64,000 nucleotides of DNA from Robertkochia sediminum (GCF_016786255.1 NZ_JADMKT010000069.1:1-64000); one strand, 5' to 3'; positions 8,951-18,779 are shown, numbered from the stretch's first letter. The notes: a model not told the origin generated them from the sequence alone. A program made the numbers and translations.

Positions 8951-11900
8951 ATGAAGAAGCTATTATCACTTTTGCTTTTGGTGATCCCTTTGTTTGGATC
9001 GGCGCAGGATTATCGCGTTGTTAGTATCCCCATGGGATACCATTATTCCTTTAATGATGGCTATGCAGATGGGACAGGTACGTGTACGTCCTGCTGGACC
9101 TATGCCAACCGGACTCCCGGGTTATTGTTTACACAGAGCCTTGAAAGCTTAACGGAACAACATACTACGAATACCAAGGAACTACAGGTTTCTTTTTATG
9201 AATACAGAACAAAGAGCGTTAACAGCGGATTTACCCAGGAAAATTACTGCGGATTAGCGAAGTATAAAGATCAGGACGCTTTTACAAACATGCAGGTAGA
9301 CTATTGTCAGGCGAGGGTGAGCAGAGAAGATGTCGTCCTGACACCGGGAGCCGTGGTAATTCTGGGGAACGCTCTCTCCCGGGACCTGTCTGATCCCGAT
9401 CATCAGGGAGCATTAAGTGCAATGAAGGTCTGGATGTTACCCAATGTAACGCAATACGAGCAATCATTAGGGTTTTGTGAGACCCTGTTTCCCGTTCAGG
9501 GCACGGGTGTTGAGGGAGGGCATTGGGAGTACCTCCTCGATGAAGAAACTTCATGGAGTACATTAGATGGTCCCTATGCGAATCACTATCCGCTGGATAT
9601 CACGCTCGAGACTCTGGATCAAAATACCTCGGCGAATCTCAGGGCAGCAGAATTCATCAAATTGAGGTTTGTGCTCAATGCCGAAGGGGGAGGGGAGTAT
9701 GGCGGATTTCATACTTCTACCACCCAAAGCACTACGGAGGTTCCGGGAACCGGAACGGCCATATTAGGCCCTTATAATTTTACCGTCTACCGCTGTTCAC
9801 CGGACCTCGCCGGTCCCGTAGTTCCAAAGGATATTTTTTGTAACGGAGAGCTGTCGGGAAGTTTCCGATTGGATTTTGCCCGATCTCTTAACGCGACCTA
9901 CGACGAAAAAATGTTGCTCATGTTGTACAAGCAAATGGGCGAAGAGTTTGTGTTTATGGAAAGTAAAACACTTTTTTCTGCAGACCTTCCCGAGCAGTCT
10001 TATTCCTGGAGCAGAACTTTAGGAGTGGGGATCTACAAGGTGCGTTGGATGACGAAAGAAGGAGGGGATGACCCCGAAAGTATTCCCGATGCTTATAAGG
10101 AGAGTACCCCTTTTGTGATCGCAGAACCGGCATCCTTGCAGTTAGCCGCTGAGGGATCGGATGTATTGTGTAAAGGAGAGGCTGGGGGCTCTGTATCACT
10201 TACGGCAGCAGGGGGCGTATTGCCTTACGAGTTTTCTCTGGATGGAACGAACTGGACAACAGATCCGGTAATGAATAACCTGCTTGCAGGATCCTATACC
10301 ATCATGGTGAGGGATGCTAATAATTGTGAAACGGCAACCACCATTACCCTGAATGAACCCACTTCGAATATTGAAGCCACACTTATGAAGGCATCAGATC
10401 CTACTGCCTTTGGGAAGAGCGATGGATCGATCAATGTTCTTGTTTCCGGGGGATCACCACCTTATACCTATGTATGGGAAAAGGAGGGTAAGTCCTTTTC
10501 AACAGAAGAAGACCTCAAAGACATCGCAGGGGGTACCTATACCTTCCAGGCAACCGACAGCAATGGATGCACGACAGCCCTTCAGCCCTTTACATTGACC
10601 GAACCGGAACCGCTGGGACTGCTCTTTATCGCAGAGACCGATTCACTGGCGTGTGCCGAAGAAACCACCAGATTGCGTATTCAGGGTACGGGCAGTGCTT
10701 CAGAATGGGATAATAGCTACACCTACTTGTGGGCTGATGGCGGGACCGATCCTTCGATCATTCAAGCCGGGAGCGGTGTTTACCAGGCAACTGTGTTCGA
10801 TAAATACGGAAATAGCTTTACGGGTAGGTATGAGATCTATGCTCCAATACCCCTCGGGGTTTCGGCATCCAAAAGTGATGTTCGGTGTAAGGGGACAGCA
10901 ACGGGAAGCATAGCATTGGAGATCAGTGGAGGTACTCCGCCATATAACGTCACCTGGGTGCAACTTGAAGACCCCGGATTTGAAGCCGGGGGTACCGTGC
11001 TTCACGAGCTACCTGCCGGAACCTATATCTATGAGGTGGTCGACGCCAATGGTTGTTCGCTAGCTAATGCGGTAGCCCCCATTCGCGTTGAAGAACCTGC
11101 CAGGGAGATCACGGTTGAGGATGTGATCGAAAAGCCTATTACTGCTTTTGGAGCTTCAGACGGGGCTATTGAGGTTATCGTTTCCGGGGGAACACCACCA
11201 TATCAATATGAATGGATAGGCCCTGACGGATTTACTGCAAATACATCGGCGATCACCGGATTGAATGAAGGGGTGTATACCCTTATGGTCGTCGATGAAA
11301 ATGCAGGTGATGAGCTCTTGCCCGGATGTGTTCTGATCGAAGAATTTGAGCTTATAGCTCCGGCACCCCTTACCGCTGCCGTCATTGAGATAGGGTCTAT
11401 TGGATGTCATGCCTCCTCGGATGCGGTATTACAGGCTTCCGGTGCAGGAGGCGTATTGCCTTATCGGTATAGGTGGTTTAAGATAGACCAGGATGGAGAG
11501 GAGGTCGCCGTTGGAACCGGTGAGTTACTGGAACAAGCAGATGCAGGAAGTTATGTCCTGCAGGTTACAGATCATTATGGTAATACTTCCAGGTCACAGG
11601 TAACAGAGGTTATAGCTCCACCTGTATTGGAGATCACAGCCTTTGACGTGATGGATGTGACCTGTTCGGGGATGGATAATGGGGCGGTTACTTTGGAGAT
11701 CGCGGGAGGGGTTCCCCCGTATGAAGTGCTATGGAGTCACGGCCAAGCGGGATCGGAAGTTTCAGATCTTGGCCCCGGAACCTATGAAGCCATCATTACC
11801 GATAAGAAAGGCTGTAGGATGTATCAGGAATTTACTATTGGGGTTAACAGTGACCTGTATGCGCAGGTCGTTGTTCTTCACGAACCAACCGGGGTGGATC

Positions 11901-13087
11901 GTAACGATGGTGAAGTAAGGGTAGAGATATCCGGAGGTACGCCTCCTTTCGAAGTTTTCGCCAATGGTAGTCTTGTGTATGAGGGTACCGAACCGGAGTA
12001 TGTCATTGTATCACAGCAGCCGGGAACCTATCATTACGAGATCAGGGATTCAAGTGGTTGCTCTGTAGTCCATGAGCTTTCATTGGCACCTGAGAAACTG
12101 GTTCATGTTGAAGTGATCGCTCCTTCTTGTCCCGGCTCATGTGATGGAGCGGTAAATCTCTCGGTTAGTCAGGTTTTAGGGCCGGTTACGATGCTTTGGC
12201 CTGATGGAAACAGGGCCAATTCGCGAACCGATTTGTGTGCGGGGACCTATGCCTTAAATGTGCTTTTAGACGGACAAACGGTGGAGACGCATACCGTGGT
12301 GATCCCTGAACCGGAACTTCCTGATCCGAAGATCCCGGAAACTGTTTATTTATGTTCCGGAGCACATACCGTTCTCCGGGTACCGGATGTTATGCCCGGG
12401 GTTATTTATGAATGGTGGCAGGGCGATCAATATATAGCAGAAGATGCGGCGGTAACCTTGTACAATGAAGGCAAGTACGCTCTCAGGGTGATTAAAGATT
12501 CGTGTATTTTGGAATATCCTTTTGAGGTGGTGTTTACAGGGGAGGTGCAGATACCGGAGTTTGTCATGGCTACCGATGTGCTCACCGGAGAAGAGGTATT
12601 GGCTATAGACGTGACCATGCCAGTTCCGGAGGAGGTAGCATGGGATTTACCCGAGGAGGCTATTATTACCGGTCGAACCGCAGACGGTATTTCTTTTTAC
12701 TTTGAGGATCCGGGCGAATACGAGATAGGGATGCGTGTCACCAATGGGGAGTGCAGCAGTACGGTGGTCAAGACCTTACGGGTGATCGACCCTGAACCCG
12801 GAACGAATACAGACCTGGGAATTTCCGGGATATGGACATCGGTTCCAAAGATCTATCCCAATCCTGTAGCGTCCTATTTTAACCTTGAAGTAGAACTACA
12901 GGAAGCGGGAAGTCTGAGCGTTAAGGTGTACAGCCTGGCGAACAATCAAATGATCTCCCAGGTGGCCGATATGGGAAAAAGGAGCTACCAAAAACAGATC
13001 GAAGTGTCCGGGGCACCTCCCGGCATGTATGCAGTGCTTATCGAAACTGATCTGGGGAGCCGGGTGTATAAGGTGGTGAAGTCCTAG
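8951..13087 (+). CDS. SprB-repeat cell-surface protein with type IX secretion sorting domain
   Basis: The 1378-aa protein has a signal peptide (about 1-19, ending GSA) and a unique N-terminal region to about 390. Nine SprB-like repeats follow (391-1121), each with a GG(T/V)PPYxxxW core, a GTY/GSY strand and D(A/S)NGC-type turns. A C-terminal domain from about residue 1298 begins KIYPNPV and ends in a KVVKS strand, the type A T9SS sorting signal. SprB is the large gliding adhesin of Flavobacterium johnsoniae; the repeat family is also found in other surface adhesins. I infer export across the outer membrane by T9SS and display on the surface. It is the last gene of the operon and ends at a strong bidirectional terminator. 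Confidence 0.88.
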   Translation: MKKLLSLLLLVIPLFGSAQDYRVVSIPMGYHYSFNDGYADGTGTCTSCWTYANRTPGLLFTQSLESLTEQHTTNTKELQVSFYEYRTKSVNSGFTQENYCGLAKYKDQDAFTNMQVDYCQARVSREDVVLTPGAVVILGNALSRDLSDPDHQGALSAMKVWMLPNVTQYEQSLGFCETLFPVQGTGVEGGHWEYLLDEETSWSTLDGPYANHYPLDITLETLDQNTSANLRAAEFIKLRFVLNAEGGGEYGGFHTSTTQSTTEVPGTGTAILGPYNFTVYRCSPDLAGPVVPKDIFCNGELSGSFRLDFARSLNATYDEKMLLMLYKQMGEEFVFMESKTLFSADLPEQSYSWSRTLGVGIYKVRWMTKEGGDDPESIPDAYKESTPFVIAEPASLQLAAEGSDVLCKGEAGGSVSLTAAGGVLPYEFSLDGTNWTTDPVMNNLLAGSYTIMVRDANNCETATTITLNEPTSNIEATLMKASDPTAFGKSDGSINVLVSGGSPPYTYVWEKEGKSFSTEEDLKDIAGGTYTFQATDSNGCTTALQPFTLTEPEPLGLLFIAETDSLACAEETTRLRIQGTGSASEWDNSYTYLWADGGTDPSIIQAGSGVYQATVFDKYGNSFTGRYEIYAPIPLGVSASKSDVRCKGTATGSIALEISGGTPPYNVTWVQLEDPGFEAGGTVLHELPAGTYIYEVVDANGCSLANAVAPIRVEEPAREITVEDVIEKPITAFGASDGAIEVIVSGGTPPYQYEWIGPDGFTANTSAITGLNEGVYTLMVVDENAGDELLPGCVLIEEFELIAPAPLTAAVIEIGSIGCHASSDAVLQASGAGGVLPYRYRWFKIDQDGEEVAVGTGELLEQADAGSYVLQVTDHYGNTSRSQVTEVIAPPVLEITAFDVMDVTCSGMDNGAVTLEIAGGVPPYEVLWSHGQAGSEVSDLGPGTYEAIITDKKGCRMYQEFTIGVNSDLYAQVVVLHEPTGVDRNDGEVRVEISGGTPPFEVFANGSLVYEGTEPEYVIVSQQPGTYHYEIRDSSGCSVVHELSLAPEKLVHVEVIAPSCPGSCDGAVNLSVSQVLGPVTMLWPDGNRANSRTDLCAGTYALNVLLDGQTVETHTVVIPEPELPDPKIPETVYLCSGAHTVLRVPDVMPGVIYEWWQGDQYIAEDAAVTLYNEGKYALRVIKDSCILEYPFEVVFTGEVQIPEFVMATDVLTGEEVLAIDVTMPVPEEVAWDLPEEAIITGRTADGISFYFEDPGEYEIGMRVTNGECSSTVVKTLRVIDPEPGTNTDLGISGIWTSVPKIYPNPVASYFNLEVELQEAGSLSVKVYSLANNQMISQVADMGKRSYQKQIEVSGAPPGMYAVLIETDLGSRVYKVVKS

Positions 13088-13132
13088 ACTTTACTTGCGG
13101 ATGATAGGATAGGATGAACTGCATAGATCAAA

Positions 13133-13173
13133 AACACCTCTTAAAAACCGGAGTTCCGGTTAAAAGAGGTGTT
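13133..13173. terminator. Bidirectional terminator between convergent surface-protein genes
   Basis: Arms AACACCTCTT (13133-13142) and AAGAGGTGTT (13164-13173) are perfectly complementary, and an inner stem AACCGGA/TCCGGTT sits inside them. It lies between the SprB-repeat gene and the converging lipoprotein gene. Confidence 0.8.
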
Positions 13174-13200
13174 CTGTATTTTCTACGCTTTTAGAAAAGG

Positions 13201-16020
13201 CTAAAAGTCGAAATTGTTGTGTTTGAAATACCCACTCGCATCGCTCGATATGGTCTCGATGATCTCAGATACATCGAAGTGTTCTTTTTGATCTTTGATC
13301 ACCATTTGCAGGTAGTCATTGTAAGTACTCATATTATCAAACTTTGACATCATAGCTGAGACCAAATTGAGGTTTCCGGCCTGTCTTTCCTGATAGAAGG
13401 TAAGATGACTTAATTCGGCAGGTAGCTCAGGTAGGTTGATGGTGGTCATTTCCTGGGAAGGAAAGATAACCGACATATAATAAAAGTCCTGAGAAGACGG
13501 CACAAAGTAAAGTCTTCCTACCGGAGTTTCATTCCCTGTAACAGACACATCGATACTACTACCCATTTTGTTTGTAGTTATAGCCCAGCCTGGAAGGGTA
13601 TACTCGGCCTGAGGTAATCCCGGTCTCACAGAAAGGTAATTTTCCAGCTGGAGTTCATTTCTGAAATGACTAAAAATGGAGCTGTAATAATAACCAAATC
13701 CGCCTCCAAAGATGGATTCCGTAGTATTGGAGAACAGGGTATGGTAGTTACCGTTGTCATAGTCGCTCTGGGATTGGTATCCGTAAAGAGTGAGTCGTCT
13801 GTTCAGCATAGGAGGATTACCAGTAACGGTATAATCTGCTAAAACAACATTCTCGGTACTTAGGTCTGCACGGTCCAGAGGAGTATTATTTGGAGTTGTG
13901 GATGGCAACAGTGCATAGGCGTATGGCACACCGTCCAGATTATCTGAATAAAAGTAATAATCGGAGTAATTGTAATCATCAATATGGTCTACAACCCCTA
14001 TGGTTTGAGGTGTTTCCCATGGGTAGTGATTACCGTAATATCCGTTTCCACTTGCTGTGACGGTTTCGTTGGTGCCAAATCCGGTAGCCAGGAGGGTGAT
14101 ATTGTTGGAATAAATAACCTCTCTCGGCTGGAAGTTCATTTCTGTAAAGTTAGTCCTGTTGATCTTTTGGATATTGGTTGCCCGAACCCTGTCATTCTTC
14201 TCGGCAGCGATAAAGGAGATCTGATAGTCCTTGTCTAACGGGAACTCACCGGGCGCATAGATCACGATCTCGGTTTCTCCCATGGAAACTGAGTGAGAGA
14301 GGATCGGACTTCCGTCCATTTCTGAGGCCACGATCCAGAAGGATTCCCAGAAGGAGTGAAGGAATCCTTCACCGATGGTCACAGTAACTAGTTTTCTGCG
14401 TACCTCAGTATTTACGGTGATCTCGCTTTGATTACCGGCTTTATCAACGGCCCATAAAGATACGGTTCCCTGACCCACCGGGAAGTTCTCCGGGTTAAGA
14501 TCATAGGTGAACGTCCCTGAGTATTTTTCGTTAACGACGATAGAATCGTTGAACTTTAGTCGGATACTGTCGATACCAGAAGTGGCATCTTCCAGTATTG
14601 GCTCGAGAATCATTGGTTTATCGAGGATCTGGTTTTCGCTGAGATGGGTGAAGGCCAACTCCGGAGCTGTGTTGTCAATGATAAAATCGATCATTTTTTC
14701 GGCACTATTGGCAGCGCGGTCCTTGGCGTTTATTGTAAGGTTATGTTGGCCGTCCTGAAGGGTGTTGGTATCCAGCGTATAAGCGTAATAGGAGGTGTCT
14801 TTAACCAATTCTACAGGAGTCTCTGCGATCCTGAGTTCTACGAGTTCCAGCGCATCATTTTCGGTCACTTCAAAACCAAACTCTTTACCGGTACCTCGCA
14901 TAATACTATCGGTAGCAATGGTTAGTCCGGAGATCACCGGTTTGATATTGTCTACATAGGCTTGTTGAACGATCGAATCGGTATTGGCCACCATATCGAA
15001 AACCTTGATCTTTATAGCTACGAGGGTGTCTGTTTTCTTTGCGATCCCTGATTTAGCCTGAATTGCGCTCAGGTCTAATGCGATCTCATAGGGCGCCACA
15101 CTGTCTTCTTGGGCGAGTACATTGTTTACAAAGACCTCTACCCGTGCAACTCCTACACCATCCTGAGCATCGAGGTCCAGACCAGTCATACTGGTTATAA
15201 CAGGTATTACCGTATCCTGGTCTTGCATGTTGTAGGTTTTTAAGGCCTCAGGATCTGATCCGGTGGTAATGGCTTTAATGGCTACAGAAGGGTCAGTATT
15301 GTCTGCCGTGAAGGACAATTGATAGGTGGCTTCATTGGCTGCAATATCTACTGCAGAAATGGTTAATTGATGAAGGCCATCAGTAAATTCCAGGGTATTC
15401 AGGTTGAGTTCGTATCCACTGCTGTCTGACGCCACTACCGGAATGTCGATATCGCCTACTTTCGCGGTAACGGCTTCAAGTCCTTCATTATCGTTTACCA
15501 GGAAGCTCACGGGGTTGGTATCACCTTTTATATAGAGACCGTCTTCCATAGAAACCTGTGCGATCACCGGCATTTCGCCATCGACGATCACCTGTTTTTC
15601 TACAGAGGACTGATTCCCGGAAAAGTCAGTAGCAGTGACCGTTAGGGTATACTGGGTTTCACTTTTGCTAAGGACTATACCTTTTGTCTGTATTTGGCTG
15701 AAGTCGACTGTAATTCTAAAGGGTGCGGTTTTATCTTCCCCGGCTTTTTCTCCGTCAACAAAGGCTTCCACCTTTTCTACACCTTTTGCATCCTCTGCGC
15801 TGATCTCAATAACGATCACATTGGGTACCACTACTGAGGTTGTATCTGACGGAGACCCTTCTCCTGATGTACCGTTATCACCAGGAAGACCGGCGATCTC
15901 GAACATCACCTCAGGAGCGATAGTATCCGGCTCCTCAACAGGTTCTTTGGATTCATCTTTAGAGCATCCCAGGATAAGGGCAAAGGTCAGGAGGATCGAT
16001 AGTAAGCTAAGTCGTTTCAT
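13201..16020 (-). CDS. Large Ig-repeat lipoprotein, probably surface exposed
   Basis: The 939-aa protein has a lipoprotein signal peptide with lipobox LGC (Cys19), followed by SKDESKE. An acidic/lysine stretch just after the cysteine matches the lipoprotein export signal described in Bacteroidota, so outer-leaflet display is likely. Residues about 30-555 form about five Ig/cadherin-like repeats with recurring VDNxxPxI and A.D.A.N strands. Units 1 and 3 are closely similar (AFVDGEKAGEDKTAPF versus VFVNNVLAQEDSVAPY). The C-terminal 380 residues are not recognised. It converges on the SprB/FN3 operon, so it is not co-transcribed with it, but a shared surface role is plausible. Confidence 0.8.
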   Translation of the reverse strand: MKRLSLLSILLTFALILGCSKDESKEPVEEPDTIAPEVMFEIAGLPGDNGTSGEGSPSDTTSVVVPNVIVIEISAEDAKGVEKVEAFVDGEKAGEDKTAPFRITVDFSQIQTKGIVLSKSETQYTLTVTATDFSGNQSSVEKQVIVDGEMPVIAQVSMEDGLYIKGDTNPVSFLVNDNEGLEAVTAKVGDIDIPVVASDSSGYELNLNTLEFTDGLHQLTISAVDIAANEATYQLSFTADNTDPSVAIKAITTGSDPEALKTYNMQDQDTVIPVITSMTGLDLDAQDGVGVARVEVFVNNVLAQEDSVAPYEIALDLSAIQAKSGIAKKTDTLVAIKIKVFDMVANTDSIVQQAYVDNIKPVISGLTIATDSIMRGTGKEFGFEVTENDALELVELRIAETPVELVKDTSYYAYTLDTNTLQDGQHNLTINAKDRAANSAEKMIDFIIDNTAPELAFTHLSENQILDKPMILEPILEDATSGIDSIRLKFNDSIVVNEKYSGTFTYDLNPENFPVGQGTVSLWAVDKAGNQSEITVNTEVRRKLVTVTIGEGFLHSFWESFWIVASEMDGSPILSHSVSMGETEIVIYAPGEFPLDKDYQISFIAAEKNDRVRATNIQKINRTNFTEMNFQPREVIYSNNITLLATGFGTNETVTASGNGYYGNHYPWETPQTIGVVDHIDDYNYSDYYFYSDNLDGVPYAYALLPSTTPNNTPLDRADLSTENVVLADYTVTGNPPMLNRRLTLYGYQSQSDYDNGNYHTLFSNTTESIFGGGFGYYYSSIFSHFRNELQLENYLSVRPGLPQAEYTLPGWAITTNKMGSSIDVSVTGNETPVGRLYFVPSSQDFYYMSVIFPSQEMTTINLPELPAELSHLTFYQERQAGNLNLVSAMMSKFDNMSTYNDYLQMVIKDQKEHFDVSEIIETISSDASGYFKHNNFDF

Positions 16021-16250
16021 TTGTAGTAAATTTCCGATGAAAATAAGAAATGACTAACGATTTCCATACTGTTTTTGTAGGAATTTTATTCAGTAATTAT
16101 ACACGATGCTCCCTTAGGTTTTGGGAAATCCATTCTAACATGAATGACGATTCATGCGGAACTAAAATGCATGCATCCTCCCTAATCGAAAATAAGAGTC
16201 GTAAGTCTTTAAAAATCAATGGGTAATGTATCCTGTTCTTATTTTTAACC

Positions 16251-16871
16251 ATGGGGCAAACGTTATATGAAGAGAAGTTAAATGCACTCACCCATGGTCT
16301 TGGGGTGGCGCTATCGATCATTGGCTTGATCGTACTTATTTATTTTGATAGCGGCAGAACCAGTTATTCTACCTTTAGCATTGTGGTTTACGGCCTCTCT
16401 GCTCTGATCCTTTTCTCTGCTTCCACCTTATATCACTCTGCCAGAAGGCCAAGAGTAAAGAATTTGTTCCGCCTCCTGGATCATATCGCTATATACTTTC
16501 TCATTGCCGGCACGTATACGCCCATGGCGCTTATATCTATGGAAGAAGGATCCGGGTGGACCATATTTACGGCGGTATGGGTCATTGCGCTTATCGGAAG
16601 TGTATTTAAGATCTTCTTTTTGGGAAAATACGAACGACTTTCTTTGATGTTCTACCTGTTCATGGGCTGGTTGGTGTTGTTTGATCTAAAGGGGCTTTTT
16701 GAAAGTGTTTCCACACCTGCACTCGTCCTGCTTTTAGTGGGTGGGGCATTTTACACCATTGGTACGATCTTCTATTCCGCAAAAAAAATGCCATATCATC
16801 ATGTGATATGGCATCTGTTCGTTTTAGGCGGGGCTATTAGTCACTACTTTATGGTGCTTGTTGAAGTCTAA
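16251..16871 (+). CDS. Hemolysin III / PAQR family membrane protein
   Basis: The 206-aa protein is nearly all hydrophobic, with about seven transmembrane helices. It carries the HlyIII signature: an early HGLG (His near residue 15), S(A)xxLYHS near 62-68, LDHIAIYFLIAGTYTP near 83-98, and HxxWHLFVxGxxxHY near the C terminus, whose His residues bind metal in PAQR proteins. Bacterial members are poorly understood; despite the name most are not haemolysins, and links to membrane lipid homeostasis have been reported. The gene stands alone on the plus strand, and the 230 bp upstream hold no other gene. Confidence 0.88.
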   Translation: MGQTLYEEKLNALTHGLGVALSIIGLIVLIYFDSGRTSYSTFSIVVYGLSALILFSASTLYHSARRPRVKNLFRLLDHIAIYFLIAGTYTPMALISMEEGSGWTIFTAVWVIALIGSVFKIFFLGKYERLSLMFYLFMGWLVLFDLKGLFESVSTPALVLLLVGGAFYTIGTIFYSAKKMPYHHVIWHLFVLGGAISHYFMVLVEV

Positions 16872-16899
16872 GGGGGTATCCCATGGGATTACGAAATAC

Positions 16900-17328
16900 T
16901 TATGCTTTGATCACTTCCTTAAAATCTTCGAAGAACTCTTCAAATTTCCCCATTTTTTCCACAAAGAATTCCATGGTTTCCTGCCAGGTGTTCTTGTTGT
17001 GAATACTTACCCCTTCTTTAAGGATAAAGATCCGCGAGATCTCCTTGCCATTTTCCAGAAAATAGATGTCTTCATATACCGCTTCCGGCAGGTAACTTTC
17101 TTTGAGTACCTTTTCCAGCGACTGCATCTTTTCGTAGTATTTGATGCGCTGCTCGAGGTCCTGGTCTTCAATATCCAGTACCACCATGGCCTTTTTGGTG
17201 TCGAAGTAGAACTTAAAGGAGAAGTCTTTGATCCCGGTATTGTAGAGGGTCCACTTTCGGGGAAACGATTTACCGAATGCGATCCAGAATTCCTGACGTA
17301 TCTTCTTTGATTCTTCTCTGCTAAACAT
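16900..17328 (-). CDS. DUF4268 family protein
   Basis: The 142-aa cytosolic protein has the DUF4268 pattern: an N-terminal SREESKKIRQEFWxxFG helix, a K/Y-F-Y-F-D strand, and an acidic C-terminal helix rich in F, E and K. The family is common in Bacteroidota and Proteobacteria and has no settled function; some homologues are fused to nuclease-like regions. It is the last gene of an apparent minus-strand operon with a ZIP transporter (1-bp gap) and a methyltransferase. Confidence 0.75.
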   Translation of the reverse strand: MFSREESKKIRQEFWIAFGKSFPRKWTLYNTGIKDFSFKFYFDTKKAMVVLDIEDQDLEQRIKYYEKMQSLEKVLKESYLPEAVYEDIYFLENGKEISRIFILKEGVSIHNKNTWQETMEFFVEKMGKFEEFFEDFKEVIKA

Positions 17329-17329
17329 A

Positions 17330-18016
17330 TTACATGATAAATGCTATGGCGATACCCAGGACGATCACCATGAGTTTGTTGATATTGAATTTGTGTTCCT
17401 CTGAACTCTCAAAAAGGATCACCGTAGAGATATGAAGAAAGATCCCAACCACCAGGGCCAGAAGTTCATTATACCATGGTCTTAGGAATTCAGAATTACT
17501 CCCTACAAAGGTACCCAGTGGAGTCATCATTGCAAATAATAAAAGGAACAAGATGGTTTTCCATCTGCTGATGTTGGAATTTACGAAGAATGCGCTCATA
17601 ATAATGGCAACCGGTAGTTTGTGCACTACGATACCATAGACCAGGTGGTCGTGTCCTGAGATCGGGAAGCCTTCGAGAAAGGCATGGAGGCTAAGACTCA
17701 GGAATAGCGGTATCGGAAATCGGTTAAGTTCTTTGTCGATATGCATATGTCCGTGTTCTGCCCCCTTAGAAAAGAATTCAAGAAAGATCTGTAACAGGAT
17801 CCCGGCCATGATCAGAAGTCCGAGAATTTTATCGTCACTGTGGTCGTGACCGTGACCGCCGAAGATCTCGGGCAAGAGTTCAAAAACCGTTACCGATAGC
17901 AAGAAAGCACCACTAAAGGCCAGAAAGAGCTTAAGGAACTTCCGGTTAGTGAGTTTAAAGACCAAGACAACGAGGTAGCCGATTACTACGGCCAGAACAG
18001 GGAGTATGTAATTCAT
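17330..18016 (-). CDS. ZIP family divalent metal transporter
   Basis: The 228-aa integral membrane protein has about eight predicted helices. The ZIP metal-site motifs are visible: HAFLEG (His111, Glu115) and HKLPVA (His132). Two histidine-rich loops lie at about 55-59 (HGHDH) and 88-92 (HGHMH) and could capture zinc or iron. The family imports Zn2+, Fe2+ or related ions into the cytoplasm; the exact ion cannot be told here. It lies between a methyltransferase (4-bp gap upstream) and DUF4268 (1-bp gap downstream) and is probably co-transcribed with both. Confidence 0.88.
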   Translation of the reverse strand: MNYILPVLAVVIGYLVVLVFKLTNRKFLKLFLAFSGAFLLSVTVFELLPEIFGGHGHDHSDDKILGLLIMAGILLQIFLEFFSKGAEHGHMHIDKELNRFPIPLFLSLSLHAFLEGFPISGHDHLVYGIVVHKLPVAIIMSAFFVNSNISRWKTILFLLLFAMMTPLGTFVGSNSEFLRPWYNELLALVVGIFLHISTVILFESSEEHKFNINKLMVIVLGIAIAFIM

Positions 18017-18020
18017 CTGT

Positions 18021-18752
18021 TTATTTAAAGATCATCACCAACCGCTCTGACCGGGTAGGATGGTATTTGTTTAGTTTGTAATCACCAAAAACATCGAGTA
18101 GGAAGATGCCTGCCTCTTCGAACATCTGCTCAAAGTCTTGCAGGGAGTAGGCTTTTACTCTTTCTGTAAAATGGTAGGGCGTTTGGTCGTGCTCAAAACG
18201 GATATCCTTACAAATATGTCCGTCTTCCTCATAACGTTCAATATGAAAGTTGATACCTCCGAATGCGATCTTGCTTGCAGGTATCAGATGGCTGCTAACT
18301 TCTGTTACGTTCATAAAATCGATCACCCCGAATCCGTTATCTTTCAGGGCATCCTTCATCATCCTTAGCGTTTTAATATGGTCATGATCATTATCAAAAT
18401 ATCCGAAGGAGGTAAATAGGTTGAAAATGGCGTCATAGTGATCGCCGTAAGGCTCGCTCATATCATGAACGTCAAAGCGGAGGCGGGAAGAAGTAAATTG
18501 TTTGGCATGTTCGATATTGCTTTCGCTCAGATCGATACCTCTTACGGTATATCCCATTTCACCCAGCATGACCGAGTGCCTGCCGCGACCGCATCCCACA
18601 TCGAGGACCGAAGCGTTATCCGGTAAATTGAGGTAGGTGGTAAGGTTCTTCATAAAGAGGGCTGCCTCATTGAGGTTTCTTTCCCTGTAAAGAATGTGAT
18701 AAAAGTCGGTATCGAACCATTCTTTATACCAATTTAAGGTCTCTTTATTCAT
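18021..18752 (-). CDS. Class I SAM-dependent methyltransferase
   Basis: The 243-aa protein has SAM-binding motif I, VLDVGCGRG, at about residues 49-57, and an acidic motif II (RGIDLSESNI) shortly after, typical of Rossmann-fold small-molecule methyltransferases. The N-terminal WYKEWFDTDFYHILYRERN pattern is shared with a widespread uncharacterised bacterial group. The substrate is unknown. It is the first gene of the minus-strand methyltransferase-ZIP-DUF4268 operon and is divergent from the THUMP methyltransferase at 18808. Confidence 0.82.
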   Translation of the reverse strand: MNKETLNWYKEWFDTDFYHILYRERNLNEAALFMKNLTTYLNLPDNASVLDVGCGRGRHSVMLGEMGYTVRGIDLSESNIEHAKQFTSSRLRFDVHDMSEPYGDHYDAIFNLFTSFGYFDNDHDHIKTLRMMKDALKDNGFGVIDFMNVTEVSSHLIPASKIAFGGINFHIERYEEDGHICKDIRFEHDQTPYHFTERVKAYSLQDFEQMFEEAGIFLLDVFGDYKLNKYHPTRSERLVMIFK

Positions 18753-18779
18753 AAATTTACTTAGGCCACTAAATTAACG

